Under the pieces are notes generated by a model. It did not search any database, was not told where the DNA came from, and worked only from the letters and a program-made list of their open reading frames with translations. A stretch of 64,000 bases of DNA, taken from contig NZ_AP019365.1 in the NCBI RefSeq assembly GCF_033095865.1, positions 965,501 through 1,029,500 of the forward strand, in the 5' to 3' direction. Below, in pieces: positions 1 to 8,682 of this stretch. Every line of letters begins with the position of its first letter. Position 1 is the first letter of the stretch. Made by a program: the position numbers and the translations under genes. Origin of the DNA: Pseudomonas sp. KU43P. GTDB taxonomy: Bacteria; Pseudomonadota; Gammaproteobacteria; Pseudomonadales; Pseudomonadaceae.

Positions 1-550
1 GCACGAAAGCAGTGGCGCCTGCCACTACCACCCCGGCGCCGCCCGTCACTGCGCCGCTGCCAGGCCCTCCGGCGTATCCGTCGACCTGGGTGTTGCTCAG
101 GTCCAGTATCGCGCTGCTGGTCACATTGATGCCGCGGCCAACGCCTGACACGGTACTGTTGCTGATGCGCGCCGTGGAGGCCTCTGCCCCGATGAGGGTG
201 ATGCCGAACGCTGTGGCATCGGGTTTTGAGGGGTCGACGGTGGCAACGATGGTGCTGCCATCGATGACGGCGTGGCTGTTGCTCAGGGTGAGGGCATGAA
301 TACCGACCGAGTCGATCCTGCCCTGCTGCATGTTCACGCGGGAACCCTGAGCGGCAAAGATCCTGTTGGTCCTGCCGCCTGGCAATACATTGAGGGTGGC
401 CCTTCTTTCCAGTTCGTAGCGCGTGACGGGGCTGCCTTCACGTACGGTGTAGGAACTGTTAGGTGGAAGGATGATGGTTTGGTTGGCCAGTACGGGAGAC
501 ACTGAAGCAATCCCGAAGGCAACCAACGTGCAGGCTTTCACAGGGTTCAT
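1..550 (-). CDS. Autotransporter-like protein, N-terminal part (gene cut by window edge)
   Basis: An open frame starts at an ATG at 550 and runs without a stop off the left end, giving 183 codons. The first 23 or so residues look like a Sec signal peptide (MNPVKAC, hydrophobic core, then PVLANQ). The mature start (LPPNSSYTVREGSPVTRYEL) closely resembles the mature start of the neighbouring autotransporter at 678-3269 (LPPGSNVTVRPGDPVERWTL), and both continue with short beta-helix-like runs such as ISNSTVSGVGRGINV. I infer a second, paralogous autotransporter whose passenger and barrel lie outside the window. The barrel is not visible, so a secreted beta-helix protein without a barrel remains possible. 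Confidence 0.75.
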   Translation of the reverse strand, partial: MNPVKACTLVAFGIASVSPVLANQTIILPPNSSYTVREGSPVTRYELERRATLNVLPGGRTNRIFAAQGSRVNMQQGRIDSVGIHALTLSNSHAVIDGSTIVATVDPSKPDATAFGITLIGAEASTARISNSTVSGVGRGINVTSSAILDLSNTQVDGYAGGPGSGAVTGGAGVVVAGATAFV

Positions 551-677
551 GGGCGTTCTCGGTTAAAAAATCGAGGCGCCATTTGACCGGAAAGAGTTAC
601 GAGATCCCGCAGGAAAACACTGATTAGGTTGTAAGAAAAGCCCTCAATAATGTACGCGTGGTTGCATCTTCAGCGGA

Positions 678-3269
678 TCACCAGGCGAACTGAAGCCCAA
701 CATTCACGCCCCACGGTTGTTCGATGTTCTTGCCGTCGCTGTAATCGATGTCGGCGTGCAGCTGCAGTACGTCAGTGAGTTGTGCGGCAACCCCGGCACC
801 GACTTCCCCTCGGCTCCCGGACAGGTCGTCATGGAAAGTCGTGCGATTCACGTTGACCTCATTGTTGCGCGCGAACTCGCGGGCCACTGCCAGCTTCACA
901 TAGGGTTGCACGAACCCCCCTTTGTCCAGTGGCAGCGTTCGACCGATGTGCGTACCGAATTTCCCAAGCAATGAATCGGCGCGATTGCTGTCGGCCTGCA
1001 GGCCATTGTCCAGTTCATAGTGCTCACCCTCTACCCACAGCGCCGATACTTGCAGGTAAGGCTCGATGAACCAGCCGTCATCGAGCGTGAAGTGTCGACC
1101 GGCTTCGATCGATCCGCCCACGCCATAGTTGTCATAGTTGCCCTTGGACTTTTCCCCATCGCTCATTCGCGCATCGGCCTTGTTGTCGAAGCGGTTGGCT
1201 TTGAGGATTGCATCCAGGTAGTAGCCGTTGTCTGCGAGCCAGGTCGTGTAGAGGCCTACGTAGTAACTATCGACACGGCCGTTGCTGCCCTGCTGCATGT
1301 TCAACTCAGAGTTGCTGTAGCCAGCCAGCAGGCCGCCCAGCCATTTGCCCTGTTGGCTTGGCAGCGTGGTATCGACACCCAATGACACACCCTGCTGGAT
1401 CTGTTCGTAGTTGACCTGGTCGTCGGCCGAGACGCGATACTTGTTGCCATAGGTGCGTGCCCAGAATCCACCCTGGCCGTAACCTTTCCTCAATTCACCC
1501 ATCCGGCTGCGCAGCGTGCTGAGTTCGCCATACCAGACCGTCGGCGCTGCACTGAACAGGGCAATGGCAGTTTGCGTGCCAGGAGAAATGATTGGAATTG
1601 AATGCTGCGCTAGATACCAATCGGTACCTTGTTGCTCCAGCTCGTAGGAAAAGGTGCCGAGGTCTACCAGCCCATTGCTGCCGAGCAGGGCGAAGCGGGC
1701 GTTGCCGCCTTCGGTATGCACCACCCGTTGCGCAAAATCATTGGCCGGTTCCACCCCGGTATTGACGATTGCCAGGCGATGGTTGCCTTCGGCCTGGCCT
1801 TCGATGTTCACCAGGTCGCCTTGGCCTTGTGCCAAGTTGGTACCCAGCACGAAGGTGCCGCTGCCTTCGAGTCCTGAAGCGGTGAAGGTACGGAATGCAC
1901 CGTTACCACCGCGTAAATTGACGGTACCGCCATCGAGGCGCAAACCAGCCACCTTGGAATCGCCGACCATGTCGAAGGTCGACCCTGTCTGGATGACCGT
2001 ATTGCCAACCTGATCGAGCGTGCCGGTCAGGTGCGAGCCATTGCTCAGGCTCAGGGTGCCCGGTGTGTTCACATCCTGGGTCATGTCCCCGGTCATACGG
2101 CTGTTGTCCAACGCCAGGCTTCCCACGTTGATGACCGAGCCAGTAAGGTTCGAACCCTGGTCAAGCGTCACCGCCGTGCTGCTACCGGACGCCGAGACCA
2201 CATTGCCGCTCAGGCTGCTGGCGTCCAGGTGCAGGCTGCCGATGTTTTGCACATTGCCGCTCAGCGTCGAACCTGCCCGCAGGGTTGCCGTGGCAGTCGA
2301 ACCTTCGGCTTGAATGAGGTTGCCGCTCACGTGGCTGGCATCCAGTGTCAGATTGCGAACATTGTTCAGATTACCGGTCAGGGAGGCGTTGTTGCTCATC
2401 AGCACATCCGCCACTGCACCATTGGCCACCTGGATATTGCCCACCAGGGTACTGGCATCGACCGTCAATTGCGCCTGTGCCACTCGATCGGGCAAGTCGC
2501 CGGGCAGGCCGACTTCCACCAGCGTGCCGTTGGCGGTCTGCAAGGATGACCCGTCACGGATTTCTATCGTGGCGAGCATGGGTTCACGGCCAAGATTGCT
2601 GACCACGATCGTGCTCCCGGTTTTCGATTCCAGGCTGGCGTGTTCCAGCACCAGATGCGGGTTTGCAGTGCCGGGTGAATTGGAAAACAGCCCTGCCGCC
2701 CAATTGCTGCCGGTGGCGGTGGTATCACGCAAGACAGCTTCGCCGCCAACCAGTGTTACGCCTAGTCCGCTGCCGGCAATGGAGCCGCCTACGGCACCGG
2801 TACCGGTGATGCGCGAGCCAATGACGGTTGCGCTGCTGCCGCCAGCGACATTCAGGCCACGGCCTGCTCCGCTGATCGTGGTGTTCTCCACGAGTACCGT
2901 CGAGCCCGGGATTGAATCGTCCACCCCTCTGACCACTGACAACGCCGTGTTTCTGTCGGAGATCACGGTGGAGTTGCGGACTGTGCCTTGGCTTTCCGTC
3001 AACACCACCGCGCGCAGGTTGCCGCCATTCACCGTGGCGCCGTCGAGCGTGAGGTTCGAGCCGGGGTTGGCGAGGATCCCAAGCGACTGGCCACCGGGCT
3101 CGATGGTCAGGCTGGCTGCATCCAGCGTCCAGCGCTCGACCGGGTCACCGGGGCGAACCGTGACGTTGCTACCGGGCGGCAGGTCGGCTGCGTACAAGGT
3201 GCCGGGAAAACCGATGCACAGGAGAAGTAAAAGAAATCGTTGTGAGGGTTCGCGGTCAATAACGTCCAT
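678..3269 (-). CDS. Autotransporter (type V secretion) with pertactin-like passenger and C-terminal beta-barrel
   Basis: The 863-residue protein has a signal peptide (hydrophobic LLLLLCIGF, cleavage near LYAA), a beta-helix-like passenger of roughly 560 residues, and a C-terminal barrel of roughly 270 residues beginning near WYGELSTLRSRMGELR and ending in the aromatic FAW, as is usual for outer-membrane barrels. The passenger holds several imperfect repeats of about 40 residues with the pattern L(T/S)GN-V-N-(V/I)GSL-LD-S. A GGGGAA ribosome site sits just before the ATG. In this family the barrel inserts in the outer membrane and exposes the passenger, often for adhesion. It is paralogous to the truncated gene at 1-550, 127 bp downstream on the same strand. 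Its exact ligand cannot be told from sequence. Confidence 0.88.
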   Translation of the reverse strand: MDVIDREPSQRFLLLLLCIGFPGTLYAADLPPGSNVTVRPGDPVERWTLDAASLTIEPGGQSLGILANPGSNLTLDGATVNGGNLRAVVLTESQGTVRNSTVISDRNTALSVVRGVDDSIPGSTVLVENTTISGAGRGLNVAGGSSATVIGSRITGTGAVGGSIAGSGLGVTLVGGEAVLRDTTATGSNWAAGLFSNSPGTANPHLVLEHASLESKTGSTIVVSNLGREPMLATIEIRDGSSLQTANGTLVEVGLPGDLPDRVAQAQLTVDASTLVGNIQVANGAVADVLMSNNASLTGNLNNVRNLTLDASHVSGNLIQAEGSTATATLRAGSTLSGNVQNIGSLHLDASSLSGNVVSASGSSTAVTLDQGSNLTGSVINVGSLALDNSRMTGDMTQDVNTPGTLSLSNGSHLTGTLDQVGNTVIQTGSTFDMVGDSKVAGLRLDGGTVNLRGGNGAFRTFTASGLEGSGTFVLGTNLAQGQGDLVNIEGQAEGNHRLAIVNTGVEPANDFAQRVVHTEGGNARFALLGSNGLVDLGTFSYELEQQGTDWYLAQHSIPIISPGTQTAIALFSAAPTVWYGELSTLRSRMGELRKGYGQGGFWARTYGNKYRVSADDQVNYEQIQQGVSLGVDTTLPSQQGKWLGGLLAGYSNSELNMQQGSNGRVDSYYVGLYTTWLADNGYYLDAILKANRFDNKADARMSDGEKSKGNYDNYGVGGSIEAGRHFTLDDGWFIEPYLQVSALWVEGEHYELDNGLQADSNRADSLLGKFGTHIGRTLPLDKGGFVQPYVKLAVAREFARNNEVNVNRTTFHDDLSGSRGEVGAGVAAQLTDVLQLHADIDYSDGKNIEQPWGVNVGLQFAW

Positions 3270-3311
3270 GCTGGTTTCCCCATAAGCTCGTTGTTATACA
3301 GCCAAGACCTG

Positions 3312-3329
3312 GGTTACGTGTGGCCCATT
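3312..3329 (+). repeat. Upstream repeat element, first copy of GGTTACG-N4-GCCCATT
   Basis: GGTTACG, four bases, GCCCATT. The same two heptamers with the same spacing recur at 6474-6491, upstream of the second Ig-like gene. The function is unknown. It lies in the 266 bp divergent gap between the autotransporter at 678-3269 and the gene at 3536. Confidence 0.5.
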
Positions 3330-3370
3330 CAATACCTTGATATTTACCCGCATTAGAGGCCGTGGGCTAC

Positions 3371-3391
3371 CTGGTAAAAATGCTAGGTTAC
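3371..3391 (+). repeat. Upstream repeat element, GTAAAAATGCYAGGTTAC type
   Basis: A 21-base element matches 6459-6479 at 19 of 21 positions (core GTAAAAATGCYAGGTTAC). It ends 144 bases before the ATG at 3536; the second copy ends 127 bases before the ATG at 6607. Shared sequence and similar distance suggest a common operator or promoter part, or simply residue of a shared duplication. The rest of the 3270-3535 gap shows no other feature I can name. Confidence 0.5.
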
Positions 3392-3535
3392 AGGCAAGTC
3401 GATGCGAACTAGCATCATCCTAAGCGTTACCCGTGGGGTATCGCCGATCTTCCGCCAATACCCGACTGGGTCATTACACGTCGCGTGATGCATGGCGCTT
3501 GAATATTAACGTCTCACCTTAAAGGATGGTGTCAG

Positions 3536-5968
3536 ATGAACGCTCCAATTCGACTTTCAAAAAGTAGTGCGCCACGACATAGTGGGATCTCACCCTTAAT
3601 GTTGGACAGCCTTGTTGTCCCGGACCGTGATCCGATTCGTGGGATCATTCCAATCGAAAAGTTGGCCGCTGATTTGCTGGTAGAGGTGCCCAAGGGGGCA
3701 GAATTCAGGAACTCGTTATCTATTCAACTATTCATCAATAATGATTTCGGAGATCCGGATAACCATATTGGTGAACCGGTTAATCTTGAGTCGTATGATT
3801 TGAGCGACCCCACCCTTATCAAGTTTGATCTTTATTACAAGACTACCGAATTCCCTGGACAGGGTATGAATACCACAGTTTCATTGAACTATTACCTTTT
3901 CGACACGGACTCGGAGCATGGCGAGGCGGCCGGCGTACCTGTCATGGTACGCTTCGATCGCCAATTTGCAGGCGGCGACGAGCTACCGCCGATTGCCTTT
4001 ACTGATGATCAACTCAGTGGCATCACCGCCAGCGATCTCGATGACGATGGTAAATTGAACGTGATCATCGATCCTTACCACCTTGGCGAAGAATCTGACG
4101 TCGTTGAATTGTGGCTCGGCGACAGCGCGGCCAGTGGCAGCTACCTGGCACCGACTTACACCGTGACTGATCCGAAAATGCAGCTTCCGGTCAGTTTCAC
4201 GCGGGAACAATTAGACGCCGTTGGCGATGCTCAGGCGATGTACTTCGGTTATCGCGTGACCGACTTTGCGGGTAATGAGAGCCCGCTGTCCAACGTGACG
4301 GCGATCGATGTCTTCATCAACTTGCCGTCCCTCGAAGCACCCGTGGTACCTGAGGCAGCAGACGGCCTGGTGACTTACAACGATGCTATCCCCAGTGTGG
4401 CCGTGGAGATTCCGCGTTACGACGGTGCAGCGCTTAATGACAGGATCGTCGTAGTCTGGGGGGGCTTGCCGATTGACCACTATGAGTTGACCCAAGCCGA
4501 TATTGATCGTGACCCAGACTTGCCCGTGGCCTTCATCGAAGTGCCCTATGCCACCGTGGCTACGGCGGGTGATGGTGCGGCCATCCCAGTGCTCTATCAG
4601 ATGACTCGGGGCGTTAATCCAATGCAGGAATCGCCGCCAGTCGATGTGCCGGTTAACCTGAGAACACCTGGCGGCCCGGATCCCGATCCCAATCCAGAAC
4701 TCCCAGAGCACGGCAATATCAGGTTGCCGTCTATTCTATGTGGAGCCAGCCCGGTCAATACCATCGAGCCGACGGATTTTGGCAAAGACGCAGTCGCTAC
4801 AGCATACCGTCAAGGTACGGACAACAGTCCAATCTGGCTGGTGGGCGATGTTATCCAGATGCATTGGGGGACTATCTCGAACCCAGAGATCGCTTCGATC
4901 ACGGTGATAGACTCCAATGAAGGCGCGAATATTCCGATTCCGATCCCCTTCACCGATGTGATAGAGGCCATTGGCGTAGGGAGCGTGGAGACTTGGTTCA
5001 CGTTGACCCGCCAACTGCCTGTCGAGGGCGGGGGCAGCGTGCCAGTAACGGTCAGATCGCCCATCCAGAAAGTGCAGGTTACGTCATCAAATGCTTTGCC
5101 GGGTGATGGTAACCAGCTGGCGGCGGGTGATTTCTGGGAAAAAAGCGCCAGAAATATCATCAACGCGGAGGTTGGTGGTAGAGGTACCAGCGTGCGTATT
5201 CCGTTGACGGATGTTTCCAATATCGGCTTGGCCCTCAATCCAACGATCAGCTACAACTTCGTGGGGGTTGAAAGTGGGGATCAGAGTGGCCCTCCCACGC
5301 CTCCTGGTGCCGAGATCGAACAGTCCAGGATCACGGCAACCGATGTACCACTGGAGCAGTCGCATATTGACGATGGTTTCTTCGAGGTGGCGCTGCCTTA
5401 TGCGATAACCTACTACATCTGTCGTAACGGTGCGAAGCTGAATTATTCCCTTGCCAACGACTTTGGTCGCAACAGCAATCATGTCGAAGCCTTCGTCCGA
5501 TTCGCAATGAATGCGGCGGGCGGTCTTTGCAAGGTACCGACTTTCGCCAAAGCATCGGGTGTTATGGCGAGCATGACAGGCGCCCCTCCAAAGCACGCAC
5601 TTCCGGACTCCGATAACAGCCTCCCTCCGATTGCCTTCACTGAGGAACAACGCAGCGGGATCAGTGAAGATGATCTGGAACAAGGTGTGCTGGTCGCTGC
5701 TGTCAACCCCTACTTCGGGGTCGCCAAGGGCGATGTCATCGAGCCTTGGGTCGGGACCAGCGAGGCGGAAAGCTCCGGCATTTATCTGAGCTCCAGTACG
5801 GTGGAAGATCCGGACAAGAAGACGCCGATCAACTTCGCCGGCGAGCGCATTCTGGCGGTGGGCAACAATCAGCGGCTTTACTTCGGCTATCGCGTGACTG
5901 ACAAGGACGGCGAGGTCAGTGGGTTGTCGCGTTTGGTCGGGATCCAGGTGAACATCGAGTCCAAGTAG
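3536..5968 (+). CDS. Large Ig-like repeat protein of unknown function, with an internal domain duplication
   Basis: The 810-residue protein has no signal peptide, no clear membrane segment and no RTX motif. I do not recognise a named family. It consists of beta-rich modules with lines such as VAVEIPRYDGAALNDRIVVVWGG, resembling those in the gene at 6607-8583. A block of about 115 residues occurs twice, near residues 151-266 and 693-808. Both copies start LPPIAFT(D/E)(D/E)Q-SGI, carry GIYL or GSYL about 60 residues on, and end with YFGYRVTD. The second copy is the C-terminus. The codon and base composition is more AT-rich than that of the adhesin genes next to it, which hints at transfer. AAGGA lies 9 bases before the ATG. 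A strong terminator follows the stop. Confidence 0.8.
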   Translation: MNAPIRLSKSSAPRHSGISPLMLDSLVVPDRDPIRGIIPIEKLAADLLVEVPKGAEFRNSLSIQLFINNDFGDPDNHIGEPVNLESYDLSDPTLIKFDLYYKTTEFPGQGMNTTVSLNYYLFDTDSEHGEAAGVPVMVRFDRQFAGGDELPPIAFTDDQLSGITASDLDDDGKLNVIIDPYHLGEESDVVELWLGDSAASGSYLAPTYTVTDPKMQLPVSFTREQLDAVGDAQAMYFGYRVTDFAGNESPLSNVTAIDVFINLPSLEAPVVPEAADGLVTYNDAIPSVAVEIPRYDGAALNDRIVVVWGGLPIDHYELTQADIDRDPDLPVAFIEVPYATVATAGDGAAIPVLYQMTRGVNPMQESPPVDVPVNLRTPGGPDPDPNPELPEHGNIRLPSILCGASPVNTIEPTDFGKDAVATAYRQGTDNSPIWLVGDVIQMHWGTISNPEIASITVIDSNEGANIPIPIPFTDVIEAIGVGSVETWFTLTRQLPVEGGGSVPVTVRSPIQKVQVTSSNALPGDGNQLAAGDFWEKSARNIINAEVGGRGTSVRIPLTDVSNIGLALNPTISYNFVGVESGDQSGPPTPPGAEIEQSRITATDVPLEQSHIDDGFFEVALPYAITYYICRNGAKLNYSLANDFGRNSNHVEAFVRFAMNAAGGLCKVPTFAKASGVMASMTGAPPKHALPDSDNSLPPIAFTEEQRSGISEDDLEQGVLVAAVNPYFGVAKGDVIEPWVGTSEAESSGIYLSSSTVEDPDKKTPINFAGERILAVGNNQRLYFGYRVTDKDGEVSGLSRLVGIQVNIESK

Positions 5969-5980
5969 AAACTGAGTGTG

Positions 5981-6015
5981 AAAAAAGAGAGGGGCGAAAG
6001 CCCCTCTCCGTTTTT
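5981..6015. terminator. Intrinsic terminator, bidirectional
   Basis: A 9 bp GC-rich stem (5987-5995 with 6000-6008, GAGAGGGGC) closes a GAAA tetraloop. It is followed by CG and five T on the plus strand and flanked by six A on the other side. It ends the gene at 3536-5968 and could also stop transcription from the minus side. Confidence 0.9.
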
Positions 6016-6028
6016 ATCGATGTATGGA

Positions 6029-6284
6029 CTAGCGCTCCCTCAAGGCTTCCCTCGTCCTTTCCATGGGCTTGATCAAGTAGTCCAGGATGGGGTTCTCGCC
6101 TGTTCTGATATCTAACGTGGCAATCATCCCCGGTACGATCGCAAAACGCTTGCCGGCCTTGTTCTGCAGGCTGTCCTGCTCGGTACGGATGAACCCCCGG
6201 TAATAGTAGACTGCCGGTCCCCGTTACTTTCCTGCAGCTGTAACTTCGATAACTCAGGCTTTACCCCATACGGCAGTAATCGAA
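6029..6284 (-). pseudogene. Decayed 3' fragment of an HlyD-type adaptor gene, homologous to the end of the gene at 8683-9867
   Basis: Read on the minus strand from 6208 to the TAG at 6029, this encodes YYYRGFIRTEQDSLQNKAGK and then a stretch matching the intact adaptor almost residue for residue to its final REALRER and stop. Upstream of 6208 the similarity continues at DNA level (CTGCAG at 6232-6237, a copy of the YDYSVYGG codons at 6266-6284), but with a frame change and an in-frame TAA. No start or ribosome site is seen. It is a scar of a second copy of the secretion adaptor gene. The short frame at 6254-6442 that runs into it is not supported as a gene. Confidence 0.9.
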
Positions 6285-6458
6285 ACGTAAACCAGCTGAT
6301 GATAAATACAACCTTGGTTTACCTGATGGAAGCGCTCGGTTTCGGTAACGGGCAGTGGGCGGGCGACCTTAGACGAAATCGGGTAGGAAATACTCATTTC
6401 AGGACTTTTTTCGACAGAGGTGGGCAATAAGCGTATTGCCAAGGGTTGTGGTTGTGAA

Positions 6459-6491
6459 CTAGTAAAAATGCCAGGTTACGAAGTGCCCATT
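6459..6491 (+). repeat. Upstream repeat elements, second copies, fused
   Basis: This stretch joins the GTAAAAATGCYAGGTTAC element (6459-6479) to the GGTTACG-N4-GCCCATT element (6474-6491), which are separate upstream of 3536. It lies 116-148 bases before the ATG at 6607. Downstream, 6515-6521 and 6540-6546 (ACTGGGA with TCCCAGT) could pair in the leader. The rest of the 5969-6606 gap holds only the terminator and the adaptor-gene fragment. Confidence 0.5.
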
Positions 6492-6606
6492 ACTGGATAG
6501 ATTTGAGGTACGCCACTGGGATGTGAAAGATCGTTGTTCTCCCAGTCGCCAATGCCGCACGCATGGGCCGCGCGGTCGTTTTTTTCACCCATGAAGAAGA
6601 CCCACC

Positions 6607-8583
6607 ATGAGCGCAGAAGAAAAGTTTCTTGATCAACTCAAGATTGCCGAAAAAAATGTGAGTTTCGACACGGACTCACCAGGCAACGAACGCAGTGGAA
6701 ATCAACTCGAGAATGACTTGAACCCACTTGTGATCTCCGACATGGATTCACCGGGCAACGAACGCAAGGGCCTCGGTTGGAACGAGCTTTTCGATCCGAC
6801 ACGTCCCGTGCCGATGAGCGCACGTCTGCCAGAAGTCGTTCGCAAGGGCGACCACATCAGTTTGTTCTGGACCCTTACAAAGCCGCCCACCCCACCGCAG
6901 GAAGGCCCTGAGGAGGATCGGATTCAATTTTATGAATTGGATGAGGCCACTGTCGAGAGGGGATGGCTGAGTTTCGCCGCAACGCGTGAACTCATGAAAA
7001 TCCCAGATGACCTCGTACTTGAACTTGTACGTAAACTGGAACCCGAGCATCACCCCAGGTTCCTGCAGGCTCTCAAACTTGAACGCCTGCCTGAACCCCC
7101 GGCAGTGCGTGAGTTTCCTGAACCGTTCTTTGGTTACTTCTACTATTCCATTTACGATCCAGAATCCGATGACCTCCGCTTTTCAAACTATCGTGAGGTA
7201 CTGATCGACCTGCAAGTGCCTGGCGGTCTGGACCCCAGGCCTGAGACGCCGATCAATGAGTTCCTGAGTGCCCCTTTCATAGACCCTTCGAAAATCGAAT
7301 CACCCGAAACGGAGGTAATGGTCACAGTAGAAGCGTGGGAGTTCATGCAAACTGGCGATGAACTGACGCTGGTCTGGAACGGGGTGCGCTCCAAGCGCGA
7401 CCCACTTAAAGAGGGAGATGCCATCGGTGATCCAGTGGTCTTCAGAGTGCCTGCAGATATCATCGAGAGCGGCGGCAGCGGCGATAATTTGCTGGTTTAT
7501 TACGAGATCCGTGACGAGGTACGGAACTACTCGCGCCCTTCGCCTCCTGCTTACGTAACGGTCGAAGACCCGAATGCCCTTGAGGCACCTGAGGTCGAAG
7601 GTGCAGAAAACCCTCCCTACCGGTTGGACCTGGATGCGTTGGATGGCGCTGATGTGGTCATTTTTCTCCCAGTCTATGACGGCTATGTGCGGGGTGATAC
7701 GGTCACCATGCACTGGATCGGATTGACTGCCGATGCCGATGCCATGCCAGTGCCTTATGATTGGCCGGCCAGGATCATCAATAACACTCGCGACATGCTT
7801 TTCGAACTGCCCTTCGCACTGGCTGCCCTGGTGGTCAATGGTTCGGCAAACGTCTTCTACGAGTCGCAACCCGCCGCAGGGGGAGCGGCCAGGCCATCGA
7901 AAAGACGCTCTATCTCGATCGTCGGTAAATCCTTTGAATTGCTGCCACCTGTGCTGCAGGAGGCCGTTGGCGACATCATCGACCTCGCTGAGCTGACCGA
8001 AGAAGTGGTGCATGTACGCATTCCGTTGTATTCAGGTCAGCGGGAGGCCGATGAGGTTACCTTGTTCTGGACGGGGCAAGTGGGCGATGGCGAGGGCATG
8101 ACCTGGAGTACAGAGCTGATAGTCCCGCCGGGCGGTGAAGAAACGGAGCTTGTGTTTGACGTCAGCTTGCCCTTCCTGGAGCCGCTGGTGACTGGCACGC
8201 TGACCTTGAGTTATTCGGTGTTCACCCCCGAATTTGATCTGCGGCGCTTGTCGAGTGAGGTCGTCTACAACGTGGTCGATAGCGGCGAGGTGCACTACCC
8301 AGCCCCAACCTGCGCCCAGTTGGAGGGCACTGGCGACGATGCCTTCTTGCCTTCCGACACGGCCATTGCGGTGTTCGATATACCCAATACCGCGCCGCTT
8401 CGCGATGGGGATCTGGTCACGCTTCATTTCGCAGCAGCGTCTGGTACGCCGCCGGCACCCGATATTCCAACCCAGGAATTCAAGGCGTTCCCGTTCCAAT
8501 TCAGCGTGGCCAATGAAGACATTCTGCCTTTCGAAGAGGTGGACATGTCGGTGACTTACTCTGTCGAGCGCGGCAAGGGTTGA
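6607..8583 (+). CDS. Ig-like repeat protein of unknown function
   Basis: The 658-residue acidic protein has no signal peptide or membrane span, and I do not recognise its family. Near the N-terminus the short motif DSPGNER(S/K)G occurs twice (about residues 23-31 and 47-55). The rest is a series of beta modules of about 110 residues with the theme P-Y-G--GD-VT--W-G, for example VVIFLPVYDGYVRGDTVTMHW and VVHVRIPLYSGQREADEVTL. This theme links it to the gene at 3536-5968. The ribosome site before the ATG is weak (GAAGAAGAC). It is convergent with the adhesin secretion operon, with a REP-like inverted repeat between. It could be a cytoplasmic repeat protein or an unconventional secretion substrate; the sequence does not decide. 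Confidence 0.8.
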   Translation: MSAEEKFLDQLKIAEKNVSFDTDSPGNERSGNQLENDLNPLVISDMDSPGNERKGLGWNELFDPTRPVPMSARLPEVVRKGDHISLFWTLTKPPTPPQEGPEEDRIQFYELDEATVERGWLSFAATRELMKIPDDLVLELVRKLEPEHHPRFLQALKLERLPEPPAVREFPEPFFGYFYYSIYDPESDDLRFSNYREVLIDLQVPGGLDPRPETPINEFLSAPFIDPSKIESPETEVMVTVEAWEFMQTGDELTLVWNGVRSKRDPLKEGDAIGDPVVFRVPADIIESGGSGDNLLVYYEIRDEVRNYSRPSPPAYVTVEDPNALEAPEVEGAENPPYRLDLDALDGADVVIFLPVYDGYVRGDTVTMHWIGLTADADAMPVPYDWPARIINNTRDMLFELPFALAALVVNGSANVFYESQPAAGGAARPSKRRSISIVGKSFELLPPVLQEAVGDIIDLAELTEEVVHVRIPLYSGQREADEVTLFWTGQVGDGEGMTWSTELIVPPGGEETELVFDVSLPFLEPLVTGTLTLSYSVFTPEFDLRRLSSEVVYNVVDSGEVHYPAPTCAQLEGTGDDAFLPSDTAIAVFDIPNTAPLRDGDLVTLHFAAASGTPPAPDIPTQEFKAFPFQFSVANEDILPFEEVDMSVTYSVERGKG

Positions 8584-8598
8584 GAGGGCACTGTCGTT

Positions 8599-8653
8599 CG
8601 TCTCCCACAGGAACAGCACAGGCTCTGCCAATGTGCTCGTCCTGTGGGAGACG
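8599..8653. repeat. REP-related inverted repeat between convergent genes
   Basis: CGTCTCCCACAGGA (8599-8612) is the exact inverse of 8640-8653, and an inner pair AGCACA/TGTGCT extends the hairpin. The right arm runs on into GGCTTGCCGGCGATGG, typical of P. putida group REP sequences. It sits between convergent stops at 8583 and 8683 and may serve as a shared terminator. Confidence 0.75.
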
Positions 8654-8682
8654 GCTTGCCGGCGATGGCCGCGCAGCGGCCC

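Noticed and set aside
6254..6442. A 62-codon minus-strand gene
   Set aside because: Its end runs into the decayed adaptor-gene copy out of the ancestral frame, and its remaining residues match nothing I know.
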